From contig JANYKC010000030.1 of NCBI GenBank assembly GCA_025358255.1, forward strand, positions 1-64,000: a DNA stretch of 64,000 bases, read 5' to 3'. The DNA is from Spirochaetaceae bacterium (GTDB lineage Bacteria; Spirochaetota; Spirochaetia; Treponematales; Rectinemataceae). Made by a program: the position numbers and the translations under genes. The notes beneath the pieces are model-generated. The model saw nothing but the letters and a program-made list of their open reading frames with translations, did not search any database and had not been told where the DNA came from. The number at the start of each line of letters is the position of its first letter. Positions within the stretch are counted from its first letter, which is position 1. This document shows positions 52,306 through 62,251 of the stretch, in pieces.

Positions 52306-53019
52306 TTATTTGCTGAATCCGTGGGCCTTGAGGAATATTATACGGTCCTTTGCGAGCTTTGTCCAATCATCGTCGGGATAGGTGGCAAGGAGTTTCTGGT
52401 AGCTGTCCGTAGCCGCGGCATAGTCCTTGGACTCCTCGGAGAGGCGGCCGATGGCGAATAACGCGTGCGCCACGCCCACGCTCTTGGTCGAGTACTTGTC
52501 GACGACCACTCGGTAATGGGCGATAGCCTCGGCATTGGCTCCCCGCTCCTCCGCGGCGGCGGCGGCGTTCTGAAGCGCGACCGGAGCGGCGAAAGAAGCG
52601 GGGAAGCTGGCATATATCGCCCACCAGTCCTTTTCCATTTCGGCGAAATCCTTGTTGGCCTCGGCGATCCGCGCCAGCATGGTGTATGCGCGAATGCTGG
52701 CGAATTGCCGCGGCCATCTGGTCGTCACTTCCTTGAGGGATGCCACCAGGGCCTTCTCGGCATCCGCTTTCTTGGTGGCGTCTTTTTCGTTGGACCAGGC
52801 ATCAAGGTCGTCTGTCAGCTTCTCCACGCGGATCGTCGAGCTGTTCTTCTGGGCGCTGGTCACTCCGGAGACGATGGCGATTCCTGCGATGCCTACCAGG
52901 AGGACAACGAGCGCCACCAGGAGGACTATCCTGTTCTTGCGGAGGAATCCGTCAAGGATCGCTGAGAAGCGCTGTTTTTCGGCATTTTTCTCGCCCTGCG
53001 GGCGTGTGGTATTGCTCAT
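52306..53019 (-). CDS. Membrane-anchored TPR/YfgM-like protein
   Basis: 237 residues: short cytoplasmic N-terminus, one membrane helix (about residues 34-54, VLLVALVVLLVGIAGIAIV), then a periplasmic helical domain with TPR-like repeats (YSTKSVGVAHALFAIGRLSEE) ending YPDDDWTKLAKDRIIFLK. The ATG at 53019 has AAGGAG 8 bases upstream; a GTG at 53028 overlaps the upstream stop. Located between the activator gene and a terminator, so co-transcribed with the former. Confidence 0.7.
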   Translation of the reverse strand: MSNTTRPQGEKNAEKQRFSAILDGFLRKNRIVLLVALVVLLVGIAGIAIVSGVTSAQKNSSTIRVEKLTDDLDAWSNEKDATKKADAEKALVASLKEVTTRWPRQFASIRAYTMLARIAEANKDFAEMEKDWWAIYASFPASFAAPVALQNAAAAAEERGANAEAIAHYRVVVDKYSTKSVGVAHALFAIGRLSEESKDYAAATDSYQKLLATYPDDDWTKLAKDRIIFLKAHGFSK

Positions 53020-53024
53020 GTGAA

Positions 53025-54536
53025 TCACTCCTTCGTATTGGCGATTGAAAGTTCTTTGAGTAGTCGGGAGAGGTAGGTCCTCTGGATGTCAAGCACCTTA
53101 GCTGCTTCCGTCTGGTTCCATCGGCTTTCCTCAAGCGCCTTTCGGATAAAATGGCGCTTGAAAATCATCAATGCTTCCTTGAGGCTTTTGCCCTTGTATT
53201 CATCGACTTGGCCTGCTCCCCTTCCGAGAAGAAGGTCCTGGGAACCGATGCGCGAATCCTTGGCGATTACTACAGCCCGCTCGACGGCATTTTCCAGCTC
53301 CCTGACATTTCCCGGCCAGGAATAGGAGAGCATGACTTCGACCGCGTCGCCGGTGAAGCCTTCGAAGCGCTTGTTGGTTTCCCTCGCGAATTTTTTCAGG
53401 AAAGCCTCGGCAAGCGCCGGAATATCCTCTTTGCGCTGCCTTAGCGGCGGGATGTGCATGGGAAGGACATTGAGGCGGTAGTAAAGGTCCGAGCGGAATT
53501 CGCCATTTTCCACGAGCCTTTCGATATCGCGGTTGGTGGCGGCCACGATCCGTACATCGACACTCACTGGTTCGCTGGAGCCGACTTTCTCGAAAGTGCG
53601 CTGCTGGAGGACCCTGAGGAGTTTTGCCTGCAACTTGAGGGGAAGATCCCCTATCTCATCGAGGAAGATGGTACCTTTGTCGGCGAGTTCGAATCGCCCT
53701 TTCCTGTTCTGGATCGCATCGGTGAAAGCGCCCTTGACATGGCCGAAAAGCTCGCTTTCAAGAAGCCCTTCGGGAAGTGCGGCGCAGTTGACCCGGATAA
53801 AGGGGCCTTCGGCCCGATCGGACTTTAAATGGATTTGCTCGGCAAACAGCTCTTTTCCCACGCCGCTCTCGCCGAGGATGAGGACGCTCGATCCGGTCTT
53901 GGCGACTCGGTCGATCAGCTCGAGCTTTTCGAGGATGACAGGACTTTCGGCTATCAGGTTATGCCAGCCGCGTCCCTCCTGGACCTGGTCTCGTAGGTTC
54001 CGGATCTCATCCTTGGCTCGCTCGAGGTAGCGGGCGTTCTCCAAGGCGATCGCCGCCTGGACCGAGAAAAGCTCGAGCCACTGGAGGTCGTCCTGGGTGA
54101 AATACTTCTTGTCGCGCTTGTTGATTATCTCGATTACCCCGACAGTCTCGTCCCGGACGCGCATGGGCACGGCGAGGATGGAATGGTTGGTGTAGCCGAT
54201 GGATTTGCTTATTTCGGAGAAGAAGCGGGTGTCGGTCTCCACGTCATTGACGATGAGAGATTGACCATGGAGGGCCACCCATCCAGCGATGCCTTCCCCT
54301 GGATTCAGTATGAAATTCTTGACCTCCGGTCCTTTCGGACCGAGGGCTATCGTAAAATGCAACTTCCCTGATTCCGGATCACGGAGTATCAGGGAAGAAG
54401 CCTCGCCTTCAGTCAGTCTGGTCGCAGACTCCAGAATCTGCGTAAGCAGGGAAGTAGCGTCCCCGTAGTTCGAGTTGATGAGAGCGCTGATTTCGATGAG
54501 CGTCCCGAACTTGACGGGGTCGATGTTCCCGAGCAT
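53025..54536 (-). CDS. GAF-AAA+-Fis transcriptional regulator (sigma-54 activator family)
   Basis: 503 residues. An N-terminal GAF domain (about residues 20-170, GEGIAGWVALHGQ) is followed by the AAA+ domain with Walker A GESGVGKE (about residue 223), FLDEIGDLPLK as Walker B, and a C-terminal Fis-type helix-turn-helix (about 455-500). The sigma-54 contact loop normally reads GAFTGA; here it is GAFTDA. No response-regulator receiver domain, so input is likely a small molecule via GAF. Starts 6 bases after cmk-rpsA without a clear ribosome binding site. Confidence 0.9.
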   Translation of the reverse strand: MLGNIDPVKFGTLIEISALINSNYGDATSLLTQILESATRLTEGEASSLILRDPESGKLHFTIALGPKGPEVKNFILNPGEGIAGWVALHGQSLIVNDVETDTRFFSEISKSIGYTNHSILAVPMRVRDETVGVIEIINKRDKKYFTQDDLQWLELFSVQAAIALENARYLERAKDEIRNLRDQVQEGRGWHNLIAESPVILEKLELIDRVAKTGSSVLILGESGVGKELFAEQIHLKSDRAEGPFIRVNCAALPEGLLESELFGHVKGAFTDAIQNRKGRFELADKGTIFLDEIGDLPLKLQAKLLRVLQQRTFEKVGSSEPVSVDVRIVAATNRDIERLVENGEFRSDLYYRLNVLPMHIPPLRQRKEDIPALAEAFLKKFARETNKRFEGFTGDAVEVMLSYSWPGNVRELENAVERAVVIAKDSRIGSQDLLLGRGAGQVDEYKGKSLKEALMIFKRHFIRKALEESRWNQTEAAKVLDIQRTYLSRLLKELSIANTKE

Positions 54537-54542
54537 CGCGGA

Positions 54543-56912
54543 TTAGGAGTTGTTCTTCGGACCGTCCTTCTCCTTGAGAAGGTCGCCGAGCGTATAGCCA
54601 TCCGCAGAGTCATCCTGCATGAAGCGGGAAATCTCTTCGCGCTGCTGGCGGCGCGCTAGATCGCGGATGGACAAGCCGAGTTTCTGCCTTTCCCCGGAGA
54701 GTTCCACCACGATGGCCTTGACGGTCATCCCGACGGTGAAACGCTTGAGGGCGTCATCATACATCTCGTCCTTGTTCTCGGAGAGGTCCTGTTTCTTGAT
54801 GAGGCCTTCGAGATCACCCTGGACCTTGACGAAGACGCCGAAGTCCGTGACTGAAGAGACGACACCGTCGACCACTGACCCAATCCGGAAAGCCTTCGCA
54901 AAGCTTCTCCACGGATCCTCGGACAGCTGCTTCATGCCCAGGCGTATGTTCCGGTCTTCGGGATCGCTCTCGATGACCATGACCTCGACTTCCTGTCCGA
55001 CCTCAAGCTCGCCCGCTGGACTCTTGACGTGTTTCGTCCAGGAAAGATCGTCCACATGAAGGAATCCGTCGATACCCTCTTCCAGTTCGATGAAGGCTCC
55101 GGCGGTGGTGAGCTTCACTACCTTTCGGGTGAGGCGCATGCCCATTGGATACTTCTCGGAGACGCGATCCCAAGGATTGTCCTGCACCTGTTTAAGGCCA
55201 AGGGAAACCTTGCCTGCCTGAAGGTCATAATTGAGGATCATGCAATCGAGCTCGGCACCGACCGCGAGCATCTCCTCGGGCTTCCGGATCTTTCGGGTCC
55301 AAGAGAACTCGGAGATATGGGCGAGGCCCTCGATCCCTTCCTCGAGCTCGATGAAGGCGCCGTATTCGGTGAGCTTGGTGACCTTGCCATGCACCACGTC
55401 ATTGACGTGGTAGCGTTCCTCGAAGGTCGACCAAGGGTCAGCCTGGAAATGCTTGAGTGAGAGGTTGATGCGGCGCTCTTCGGTTTCCATCCGAATGACT
55501 TTAAGGTCGATTTTCTGACCTTTCTTCACAAAGTCCTTCGGGCGGGTGACATGGCCCCAGCTCATGTCGTTGATATGGAGGAGTCCGTCGAAGCCCCCCA
55601 GATCGATGAAGGCGCCGAAGCTGGTGAAGCTCTTGACCTCACCGACCACCGTATCGCCGATCTGGGTGTGGGAAAAGAATTCGTCGCGGCGCTTTTCGAT
55701 ATCCTCTTCCATCCACTTGCGGCGGTTGAGGACGATATTGACCTTGCGGTCTGAATAGAGGCGCTCGAGGTAAAACGAGGTCTTTAGATTGACGAGCTCC
55801 TCGGGCTTCTCGATGCGCTGGATATCAGCCTTTGAAGCGGGAAGGAAGCCACGCAGTCCATGACCAAGGTTGACTTCGTAGCCGCCCTTAATTTCCTTGT
55901 CGATCAAGCCTTCGATCGGGAGATGATCCTTGAAGGCGACAGAAACCTGCCTCCAGTACACCTTCTCGTCAGCGCGCTTCTTGGAGACGACTATCTCCCC
56001 GTTGCGTGCCTCTTTCTTGACGAGGATGACGCTGACCACGTCGCCGACCTTGGGAACCGCGTCACCGAATTCGATAACCGGGATCTTTCCCTCGGACTTG
56101 TAGCCGACGTCTATGAAAACGAAATCATTCGTGAGCTGGATGACATGTCCTTCGACAAGGTCACCTTCCTCAAGCCCATCCAAGCTCTTGAGGTACTGCT
56201 CCTGCAATTGTGTCTGGATGTCGTCCCTCTGGAGGTTGGGAGAATCCGTCGCCACTTCCTTCACGCCCATAGTGTTCCCTTGATGGTAAATTTTCCTGTA
56301 TACTTTGTCATAAACTTCATCTATGGTCAAGTCCGAGCTGTCCAAATAACAGGCATCGGCCGCGATTTTCAGGGCTCCTACCGGTTTATTGCGGTCGATT
56401 TCGTCCCGCATGGCGATATTCCTGGCGATCTCCTCGAAGGTTGAAGCGGAGCAGCCTTGTTCGCATCGGCGGCGAGCGCGGGCTTCTGGACTGGCATCGA
56501 GGAAGAATTTGAAGTCGGCATCGGGGAATACCACCGTGGTCATATCCCGTCCTTCGACCACGGCATCCGCAGCACCTGCGATCGTGCGCACATGGGAGTT
56601 GACGACATCGCGGATGGCTGGAATTGCGGACAGCTGGGCGACATGGGCATCGACATCCGCCGAATGCAGTATCGCCTCCACGTCCTCGCCATCCAGGATA
56701 AAGTGGTTCTGCCTATACTCGATGACTGCCTCACGGGCATAGGCCAGCAAGCCATCCGAATCCGCCATGTCAAGTTTCCTGCGCAAGGCTCCTAGGGTGA
56801 TGGCCCGGTAGATGCTCCCGGAATTGACATACGTGAAGCCGAGACCTTGTGCCACCTTGCGTGCGATCGTGCTCTTGCCCGACCCCGCTGGGCCATCGAT
56901 GGCGACTATCAT
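54543..56912 (-). CDS. cmk-rpsA: Cytidylate kinase / ribosomal protein S1 fusion
   Basis: 789 residues. The first 210 form cytidylate kinase with GPAGSGKST and GRDMTTVVFPDAD; the rest has six S1 RNA-binding repeats (starting near residues 240, 325, 410, 495, 585 and 670, for example GDTVVGEVKSFTSFGAFIDLGGFDGLLH). The same fusion is known in Treponema. A second in-frame ATG at 56270 (residue 215) has AAGGGA 5 bases upstream, at the domain border, so S1 could also be made alone. Downstream of rluB. Confidence 0.95.
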   Translation of the reverse strand: MIVAIDGPAGSGKSTIARKVAQGLGFTYVNSGSIYRAITLGALRRKLDMADSDGLLAYAREAVIEYRQNHFILDGEDVEAILHSADVDAHVAQLSAIPAIRDVVNSHVRTIAGAADAVVEGRDMTTVVFPDADFKFFLDASPEARARRRCEQGCSASTFEEIARNIAMRDEIDRNKPVGALKIAADACYLDSSDLTIDEVYDKVYRKIYHQGNTMGVKEVATDSPNLQRDDIQTQLQEQYLKSLDGLEEGDLVEGHVIQLTNDFVFIDVGYKSEGKIPVIEFGDAVPKVGDVVSVILVKKEARNGEIVVSKKRADEKVYWRQVSVAFKDHLPIEGLIDKEIKGGYEVNLGHGLRGFLPASKADIQRIEKPEELVNLKTSFYLERLYSDRKVNIVLNRRKWMEEDIEKRRDEFFSHTQIGDTVVGEVKSFTSFGAFIDLGGFDGLLHINDMSWGHVTRPKDFVKKGQKIDLKVIRMETEERRINLSLKHFQADPWSTFEERYHVNDVVHGKVTKLTEYGAFIELEEGIEGLAHISEFSWTRKIRKPEEMLAVGAELDCMILNYDLQAGKVSLGLKQVQDNPWDRVSEKYPMGMRLTRKVVKLTTAGAFIELEEGIDGFLHVDDLSWTKHVKSPAGELEVGQEVEVMVIESDPEDRNIRLGMKQLSEDPWRSFAKAFRIGSVVDGVVSSVTDFGVFVKVQGDLEGLIKKQDLSENKDEMYDDALKRFTVGMTVKAIVVELSGERQKLGLSIRDLARRQQREEISRFMQDDSADGYTLGDLLKEKDGPKNNS

Positions 56913-56929
56913 GGGAACCTCCGGCGATA

Positions 56930-57682
56930 CTAGGTGTTCTTGAGGGCGGCGCGAAGATCCGCGAGTTCCCTAGGAGCAAGCTCGCGGGATTTGCCCTCTT
57001 CCAGTCCAACTATGACGAGGGGGCCGTACCTGACCCTGGTCAAGGCCAGGGCTTTGCGTCCGTAATGCTCAAGGACCCGGCGTATCTCGCGGTTCTTGCC
57101 TTCGACTAGCACGACGCTAGCGCGAAAATCGTCAAGTTGGTCAACGGATTTGGCCTTATACAGGACGCCCTCGATTTCCACACCATGGACAAACCCCGAG
57201 AAAAACTCGGGAGGCAGAGGAAGGTCGGCCCGAACCTCATACTCCTTCTCCAGACCGCAGGAGGGATGGCTCAATTGCCGGGCCAGCTCGCCGTCGTTGG
57301 TAAATAGCAAGAGCCCGCGCGACCATTGATCGAGCCTGCCGACATTATAGACCCGTTCGGTGATGCCCGGTTCCAGCAAGTCGACAGCCAGCCTGCGCCC
57401 CTCCGGGTCGCTCATGGAAGAGAGGAAACCCGCAGGCTTGTTGAGGAGGATATAGACAAGGCGAAGCTCGAGGCTCAGGCGCTTCCCGTCCAGCCGCACA
57501 TCATCCGCAGGGCGGGCGCGCGAGCCCAATTCCGTGACGGTATTGCCATTGACCGTCACCCGCCCCGCCACTATGAGACCTTCCGCCTGACGGCGTGATG
57601 CCGCGCCGGCGCGGGCAAGCCAAAGCTGGAGCCTGATGGAATCGTCGTCAGGATCCTTTTGGCGGGTTTCTTTCTGCGTCAA
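56930..57682 (-). CDS. rluB: RsuA/RluB-type pseudouridine synthase
   Basis: 250 residues. N-terminal S4 domain (about residues 17-65, RLQLWLARAGAASRRQAEGLI) and catalytic domain with the Asp in VGRLDQWSRGLLLFTNDG (the usual signature is GRLDxxTxGLLL). Starts at TTG (57682) with GGAGGAGAG upstream and overlaps scpB by 35 bases. Substrate likely 23S rRNA by gene neighbourhood (scpA-scpB-rluB), as is common. Confidence 0.93.
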   Translation of the reverse strand: MTQKETRQKDPDDDSIRLQLWLARAGAASRRQAEGLIVAGRVTVNGNTVTELGSRARPADDVRLDGKRLSLELRLVYILLNKPAGFLSSMSDPEGRRLAVDLLEPGITERVYNVGRLDQWSRGLLLFTNDGELARQLSHPSCGLEKEYEVRADLPLPPEFFSGFVHGVEIEGVLYKAKSVDQLDDFRASVVLVEGKNREIRRVLEHYGRKALALTRVRYGPLVIVGLEEGKSRELAPRELADLRAALKNT

Positions 57683-58265
57683 CCTGGCTCTCCTCCGCGG
57701 TCAGTTGCCTATCCTCGTCCTTTTGATCGGGATCGAAGCGCTCACGCTCGAGGTCATCCAGCTTCGGAAGATCCGATATGCTGCCGAGCCTGAAGTATTT
57801 CAGGAACTCCTTGGTCGTCCCATACTGGACGGGGCGCCCCGGCGCGTCCTTTTTGCCAACTTCCTTGATGAACCCCTTCTCCAGCAAAAACCTGATCATT
57901 CCATCCGCCGAGACTCCCCGAATCGCCTCCACCTCGGGACGGGTGATTGGCTGGGAATAGGCGACAATGGAGAGGGTCTCAAGGGCGGCACGTGAAAGCC
58001 GGGAATCGGATTTCTTGCCATACCTTTCCTTGAGGGATTCCCAGAGCTCAAGCTTGGGTGCGATCATCCATCCACCGCCTGAATGGATGGGTTCAAGACC
58101 ATGGACATTGTCCCTGTAGGTCTCCACGAGGAGTTCCAGGGCTTTCTCGACGACGTCAGTGCCGAGCCCGGTCGCGCGTCCTATGCCGGCTTCGTCGATG
58201 GGATCCGCTTCCAGAAAGAGGACGGTTTCGACGAGGGCGGCCTCTTTCTCAAGCCTGATTTCCAT
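57648..58265 (-). CDS. scpB: Segregation and condensation protein B
   Basis: 205 residues with two winged-helix domains: EAALVETVLFLEADPI, LSRAALETLSIVAYSQPITRPEVEAIRGV and GRPVQYGTTKEFLKYF are typical of ScpB. The C-terminal 35 residues are an acidic tail. Partner of ScpA and SMC in chromosome condensation. Overlaps scpA by 17 bases and rluB by 35. Confidence 0.95.
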   Translation of the reverse strand: MEIRLEKEAALVETVLFLEADPIDEAGIGRATGLGTDVVEKALELLVETYRDNVHGLEPIHSGGGWMIAPKLELWESLKERYGKKSDSRLSRAALETLSIVAYSQPITRPEVEAIRGVSADGMIRFLLEKGFIKEVGKKDAPGRPVQYGTTKEFLKYFRLGSISDLPKLDDLERERFDPDQKDEDRQLTAEESQVDAERNPPKGS

Positions 58266-59031
58266 TTTCTTCCCCCGCAGGTTTTCTGCGCACCTGGATG
58301 TCGCCGAAGAGGCGATGCTGAAAGATAGAGATCAAGCGGAACTTCACCGCTTCAAGTATCGCAAGGAAGGCGCAGACCACGTCCATCGTGGAGCGCGGGC
58401 GCGTGATGAGGTCGGTAAAGGAAAAAAACTCTCGAGAGTCCAGCAATTCATGGATCAAGGCGATTTTTTCGTTGATTGAGACTTCCTCATAGAGATCGAT
58501 GATGCGCTCGGAGGTCAGGTTGGTGACCAGCGCGGAAAATGTCTTGAGGAGGTCCCAAACATCGAGTTCTTCCCAGAGTCTCTCCTCCTCGACAAAGGGG
58601 AGAGGGCGTTGGATTTTTTTCCGCTCGATCGCCCATTCGACTTCAAGCTCCTTTTTCTCCATAAGCTCGGAAAGCTTCTTGAAGCGTTGGTACTCGATGA
58701 GTTTTTCGATGAGTTCCCGTCGCGGATCCTCCAATTCATCGTCAAGGTCGAGATGAAGAGGCAGGAGCATCCGTGATTTTATATAGATGAGGGTCGCCGC
58801 CATGGAATAGAACTCCGTGAGGTCGTCAAGGTCGATATCGGAGCCGTCGTCAAGGAAACTCAGGTATTGTTCGGTTATCGACGCAATGGGAATATCGTAG
58901 ATGTTGACCTCGTTCTTTCGAATGAGGAAGAGGAGGAGATCCAAAGGACCTTCAAAGTCCCTGATATGGAAATGGCGGCCTTCTCCGGCGCCATATTCCT
59001 GGCCGGCGAGGAATGCTTCGTTGTCTGACAT
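58249..59031 (-). CDS. scpA: Segregation and condensation protein A
   Basis: 260 residues, kleisin subunit bridging SMC heads. The N-terminal HIRDFEGPLDLLLFLIRKNEVNIYDIPI and DDLTEFYSMAATLIYIKSRMLLP are diagnostic. The C-terminal winged helix is present. Directly upstream of scpB. Confidence 0.95.
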   Translation of the reverse strand: MSDNEAFLAGQEYGAGEGRHFHIRDFEGPLDLLLFLIRKNEVNIYDIPIASITEQYLSFLDDGSDIDLDDLTEFYSMAATLIYIKSRMLLPLHLDLDDELEDPRRELIEKLIEYQRFKKLSELMEKKELEVEWAIERKKIQRPLPFVEEERLWEELDVWDLLKTFSALVTNLTSERIIDLYEEVSINEKIALIHELLDSREFFSFTDLITRPRSTMDVVCAFLAILEAVKFRLISIFQHRLFGDIQVRRKPAGEENGNQA

Positions 59032-59037
59032 GCTTTC

Positions 59038-59547
59038 CTAAAGATAAAGCAGATCATAGTCGGCGGGATGGAGAAGGTAAATACCCTGAGGGGGGAGCGA
59101 GGAGAGAAAGGCCGAGAGGGGAGACCCGCTCACGGGATCGGTCAGGTTTGGATCAAGCTCCACGAGCGGGAGGAGTGCGAATTTTCTTTCCCGAAGTCCG
59201 GGATGGGGAATGATGAGGTCGCTCTCCGCGATTAGGTGGCGACCGAAAAGCAGGATATCGATGTCAAGGCGGCGGGGCCCCTTGCGAATTTCCTTCGATC
59301 TATCCCTGCCGGCCGCGGCTTCGAGGGCATTGGCCGCCACAAGGAGTTCCCGGGGCGACAAGCCCGTCCAGCCCTCGACTACGGCATTGAGAAAATCCGC
59401 CTGATCCTCATAATATCGGGCTGAACTCCTGTAGATGGCGGATACCCTCAGCCCGGCGAAAATGGCGGATAATCCGAGAATGACTTCCTGAAAAGCCTTT
59501 TCTGTATCTCCGCTATTTCCGCCGAGGCCTAGATGGACCTTTTCCAT
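59038..59547 (-). CDS. folK: 2-amino-4-hydroxy-6-hydroxymethyldihydropteridine diphosphokinase
   Basis: 169 residues, HPPK of the folate pathway. LGLGGNSGDTEKAFQEV, the second motif FLNAVVEG and the signature RRLDIDILLFG are present. Starts 8 bases after recA ends. No other folate genes are visible in the window. Confidence 0.95.
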   Translation of the reverse strand: MEKVHLGLGGNSGDTEKAFQEVILGLSAIFAGLRVSAIYRSSARYYEDQADFLNAVVEGWTGLSPRELLVAANALEAAAGRDRSKEIRKGPRRLDIDILLFGRHLIAESDLIIPHPGLRERKFALLPLVELDPNLTDPVSGSPLSAFLSSLPPQGIYLLHPADYDLLYL

Positions 59548-59555
59548 GACTAGGC

Positions 59556-60785
59556 TCAGAACAGGCCCTCATCGTCAGCCGGGGCTGGAGGCGAAGCCGC
59601 GGCTTGTTTTGGCGGACGCCCAGGTCCGCGACCGCTGGCGGCCTTGGGGGTTTCGGCAACGGCTTCCGGACGGCTTGTCGGTGCTATTCCTGCAGCGAGC
59701 GCGACGGCCATGTCCGCGGCGGATTTTTTCTCCGCGGGCGTTTCAACGGGAGGAGAAGAGAAGATGATCTCCCGGAGAAGCTTTTCGATTGCCAGCGCCG
59801 AGGCGGTGTTCTGCTCGAGATAAGCCCTTGCGTTGTCCCTGCCCTGCCCTATTTTTTCCTCACCGTAGGTATACCAGGCTCCCTTTTTGTCGATGATGTT
59901 GTACTTGACCGCGGCGTCCACGAGTGAGCCGGCCCAGGAAATGCCTTTGCCGAACATGATTTCCAGCTCCACCTTGCGGAAAGGAGGCGCGACCTTGTTC
60001 TTGACGACCTTGACCCGCACGCGATTGCCGATGGCCTCTTCCTCGCCCTTCTCGATGGTCTCGATCTTGCGCACTTCAAGGCGGATTGACGCGTAGAACT
60101 TGAGGGCATTGCCGCCTGTCGTGGTTTCCGGATTTCCGAACATGACTCCGATTTTCATACGGATCTGGTTGATGAAAACCAGGATCGTCTTGCTCTTGGA
60201 AAGCGTCCCGGTGAGCTTGCGCAAGGCTTGGCTCATCAGGCGAGCCTGGAGACCCACATGGGCATCGCCCATGTCGCCATCGATCTCGGCTTGCGGCGTC
60301 AGCGCCGCGACCGAGTCGACCACAATGATATCCACCGCGCCGGATCGGATGAGGGACTCGGCTATTTCGAGGGCCTGCTCCCCGGAATCGGGTTGGGATA
60401 CCCAAAGTTCGTCTATGTTGACCCCGAGATTTTTGGCATAAACGGGATCGAGCGCATGCTCGGCATCGATAAAAGCCGCAATGCCGCCTTTTTTCTGCGC
60501 TTCCGCCACTGCGTGAAGGGCAAGGGTCGTTTTTCCCGAGGATTCAGGACCATAAATCTCGATGACGCGGCCGCGGGGATATCCGCCAACACCAAGGGCT
60601 TCATCAAGAAGGATAGAGCCTGAAGGGATGGTTTCGATTTTCATGGTGGCATCGCGCCCACCAAGTTTCATGAGGGATCCGACACCGAACTGCTTTTCTA
60701 TCTGGAGACGGGCGGCCTCAAGAGCTTTTTCCTTTTCATCGACATTGCCGGGTTTCAGAGTGACGGCTTCGCTTTTCTTGACCAT
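59556..60785 (-). CDS. recA: Recombinase RecA
   Basis: 409 residues, longer than the usual ~350 because of a C-terminal Ala/Pro-rich tail of about 55 residues. Walker [11 protein letters not shown], the loop L2 region [24 protein letters not shown] and VFINQIRMK are classical. GGAGG precedes the ATG. The leader holds a 6-bp hairpin (60820-60837) and a TATAGT -10-like site (60842-60847) but no convincing -35. Confidence 0.97.
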   Translation of the reverse strand: MVKKSEAVTLKPGNVDEKEKALEAARLQIEKQFGVGSLMKLGGRDATMKIETIPSGSILLDEALGVGGYPRGRVIEIYGPESSGKTTLALHAVAEAQKKGGIAAFIDAEHALDPVYAKNLGVNIDELWVSQPDSGEQALEIAESLIRSGAVDIIVVDSVAALTPQAEIDGDMGDAHVGLQARLMSQALRKLTGTLSKSKTILVFINQIRMKIGVMFGNPETTTGGNALKFYASIRLEVRKIETIEKGEEEAIGNRVRVKVVKNKVAPPFRKVELEIMFGKGISWAGSLVDAAVKYNIIDKKGAWYTYGEEKIGQGRDNARAYLEQNTASALAIEKLLREIIFSSPPVETPAEKKSAADMAVALAAGIAPTSRPEAVAETPKAASGRGPGRPPKQAAASPPAPADDEGLF

Positions 60786-60883
60786 GTTTCCTCCGGGATA
60801 TATACGCCGCTCACAAGGGGAGGCCGATTGAGGCCTCGTGCACTATACACTCAATTAGCCCTAAAAGGGAAGGGTTTTGTCCC

Positions 60884-62251
60884 TCAGGTCTTTCGGATGA
60901 TCTCAAGGGGGGAGAGCTTGGCCGCTTTCCTGGCCGGCAGCAGGGAAGCCAGGATGCACAGTCCTATGCCGAGGATTGCCATGAGGGCGAGGCTTGAAAT
61001 GGAGAGCGTGACCGGGATGCGCTCGAGATAGTAGGAGGGATTGAGGAGATTGATCCTGGTGACCGGCTGGCCGCCCCCCAGGTCCCTCCACAGCCCTGCG
61101 GTCCAATTGATGGCAGTCTCCATTCCACCAAGGATTTCGTTCACGAATACCGCTACCAGCGACCCTGCCGCTAGGCCAAGGACGACACCTACCCCACCAG
61201 TCAGGGCTCCCACAACCACAAACACCGCGCCGATCTGGGATTGGGAGGCCCCGGCGCTTTTCAGGATGGCTATGTCCCTTTTCTTTTCCAGGGAGAGCAT
61301 GATGAGGGCCGATCCGACATTGACGGCGGCAACCGCGACCGCGAGGGCCATGAGGAGGACCAGGAGAGCACGGGTGGTGGCGAAGGACTTCCAGAGGTTC
61401 CGCTCCAATTCTGCCCAGGTTGCGACGCTCCAAAATGAGGAGCCGACATCGACCTTCACGCAGCTGTCTTCGATGCGGTTCCTGAGGGGAGACAGGTTGC
61501 CGAATGGCTCCTTGACCTTGATGCCGATGAAGACCCGGCGCGTTCCGGGAGCGAGCATGCGCTCGCCCGTCGCGATGGGAACAAAGGCCCAAAGTGCGTC
61601 CAGTTCTTCATATCCAGAGCTGACTATCGCGCGGACCCGGAGGGTTGTAAGTTTCGGGCTCAGTCCCGAGTAGCCTGGAAGGCCCGAGGCTGCCCGCGTC
61701 GTCAAGAAACTCACGAGGTCTCCGGTTGCAGCGCCCATTTTTTTCGCAAGGGAGCTGCCGAGTATCACATCGTTGTCGCGACGGAACACGAGTTCGCCCG
61801 AGAGGGGCCGCAAGTAGGAAAGCAGTCCTGGATCGGCCAGAAAGGTGGGGTCGATAGCGCGCACCAAAGCTCCGTAGACCTGCGACCCGTCGCGCTTGCC
61901 GGAATTCCTCAGGGCTCCCAAGACGATGGCAGGGCCCTGGAATTCCGGAAAGGCGGATATGACTCCTGGGAGATCGCGGATGCTGGATGCGGTATCCTCG
62001 AGTTCGACCGGCGTTTTTGAATAGGCTGGAGAAGCCTGGAGATGGAAGGTGGAAGTCTCCAGGTAGCGGTTTGTGATGCCTTGGATCATTCCGTCAGCGA
62101 CGAAAAACACGACGGTGAGGGGGACGACCGAGAGCGCTACACCCAGAACCGCTCCACGGAGATAGTTCCTTTCCCGGTGCTTGCCGCCCCCTTCCGCTTT
62201 CTTGCCGAAAAAGGAACGGCCAGCAATGAAAAGGATTGAGGAAGCACTCAT
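60884..62251 (-). CDS. lolE: FtsX-like permease, LolC/LolE type
   Basis: 455 residues. MacB-like periplasmic domain between an N-terminal membrane helix (about residues 32-55) and three C-terminal helices (about 300-440). SLEKKRDIAILKSAGASQSQIGAVF is the FtsX/LolE signature. It overlaps lolD by four bases. In the Lol system such proteins release lipoproteins from the inner membrane; with many lipoproteins in this window that role is reasonable. LolC versus LolE cannot be told. Confidence 0.85.
   Translation of the reverse strand: MSASSILFIAGRSFFGKKAEGGGKHRERNYLRGAVLGVALSVVPLTVVFFVADGMIQGITNRYLETSTFHLQASPAYSKTPVELEDTASSIRDLPGVISAFPEFQGPAIVLGALRNSGKRDGSQVYGALVRAIDPTFLADPGLLSYLRPLSGELVFRRDNDVILGSSLAKKMGAATGDLVSFLTTRAASGLPGYSGLSPKLTTLRVRAIVSSGYEELDALWAFVPIATGERMLAPGTRRVFIGIKVKEPFGNLSPLRNRIEDSCVKVDVGSSFWSVATWAELERNLWKSFATTRALLVLLMALAVAVAAVNVGSALIMLSLEKKRDIAILKSAGASQSQIGAVFVVVGALTGGVGVVLGLAAGSLVAVFVNEILGGMETAINWTAGLWRDLGGGQPVTRINLLNPSYYLERIPVTLSISSLALMAILGIGLCILASLLPARKAAKLSPLEIIRKT

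Noticed and set aside
60820-60870. Promoter or SOS box before recA
   Set aside because: A TATAGT and a small hairpin are present but there is no -35 at a proper distance and no LexA-type palindrome that I can defend.
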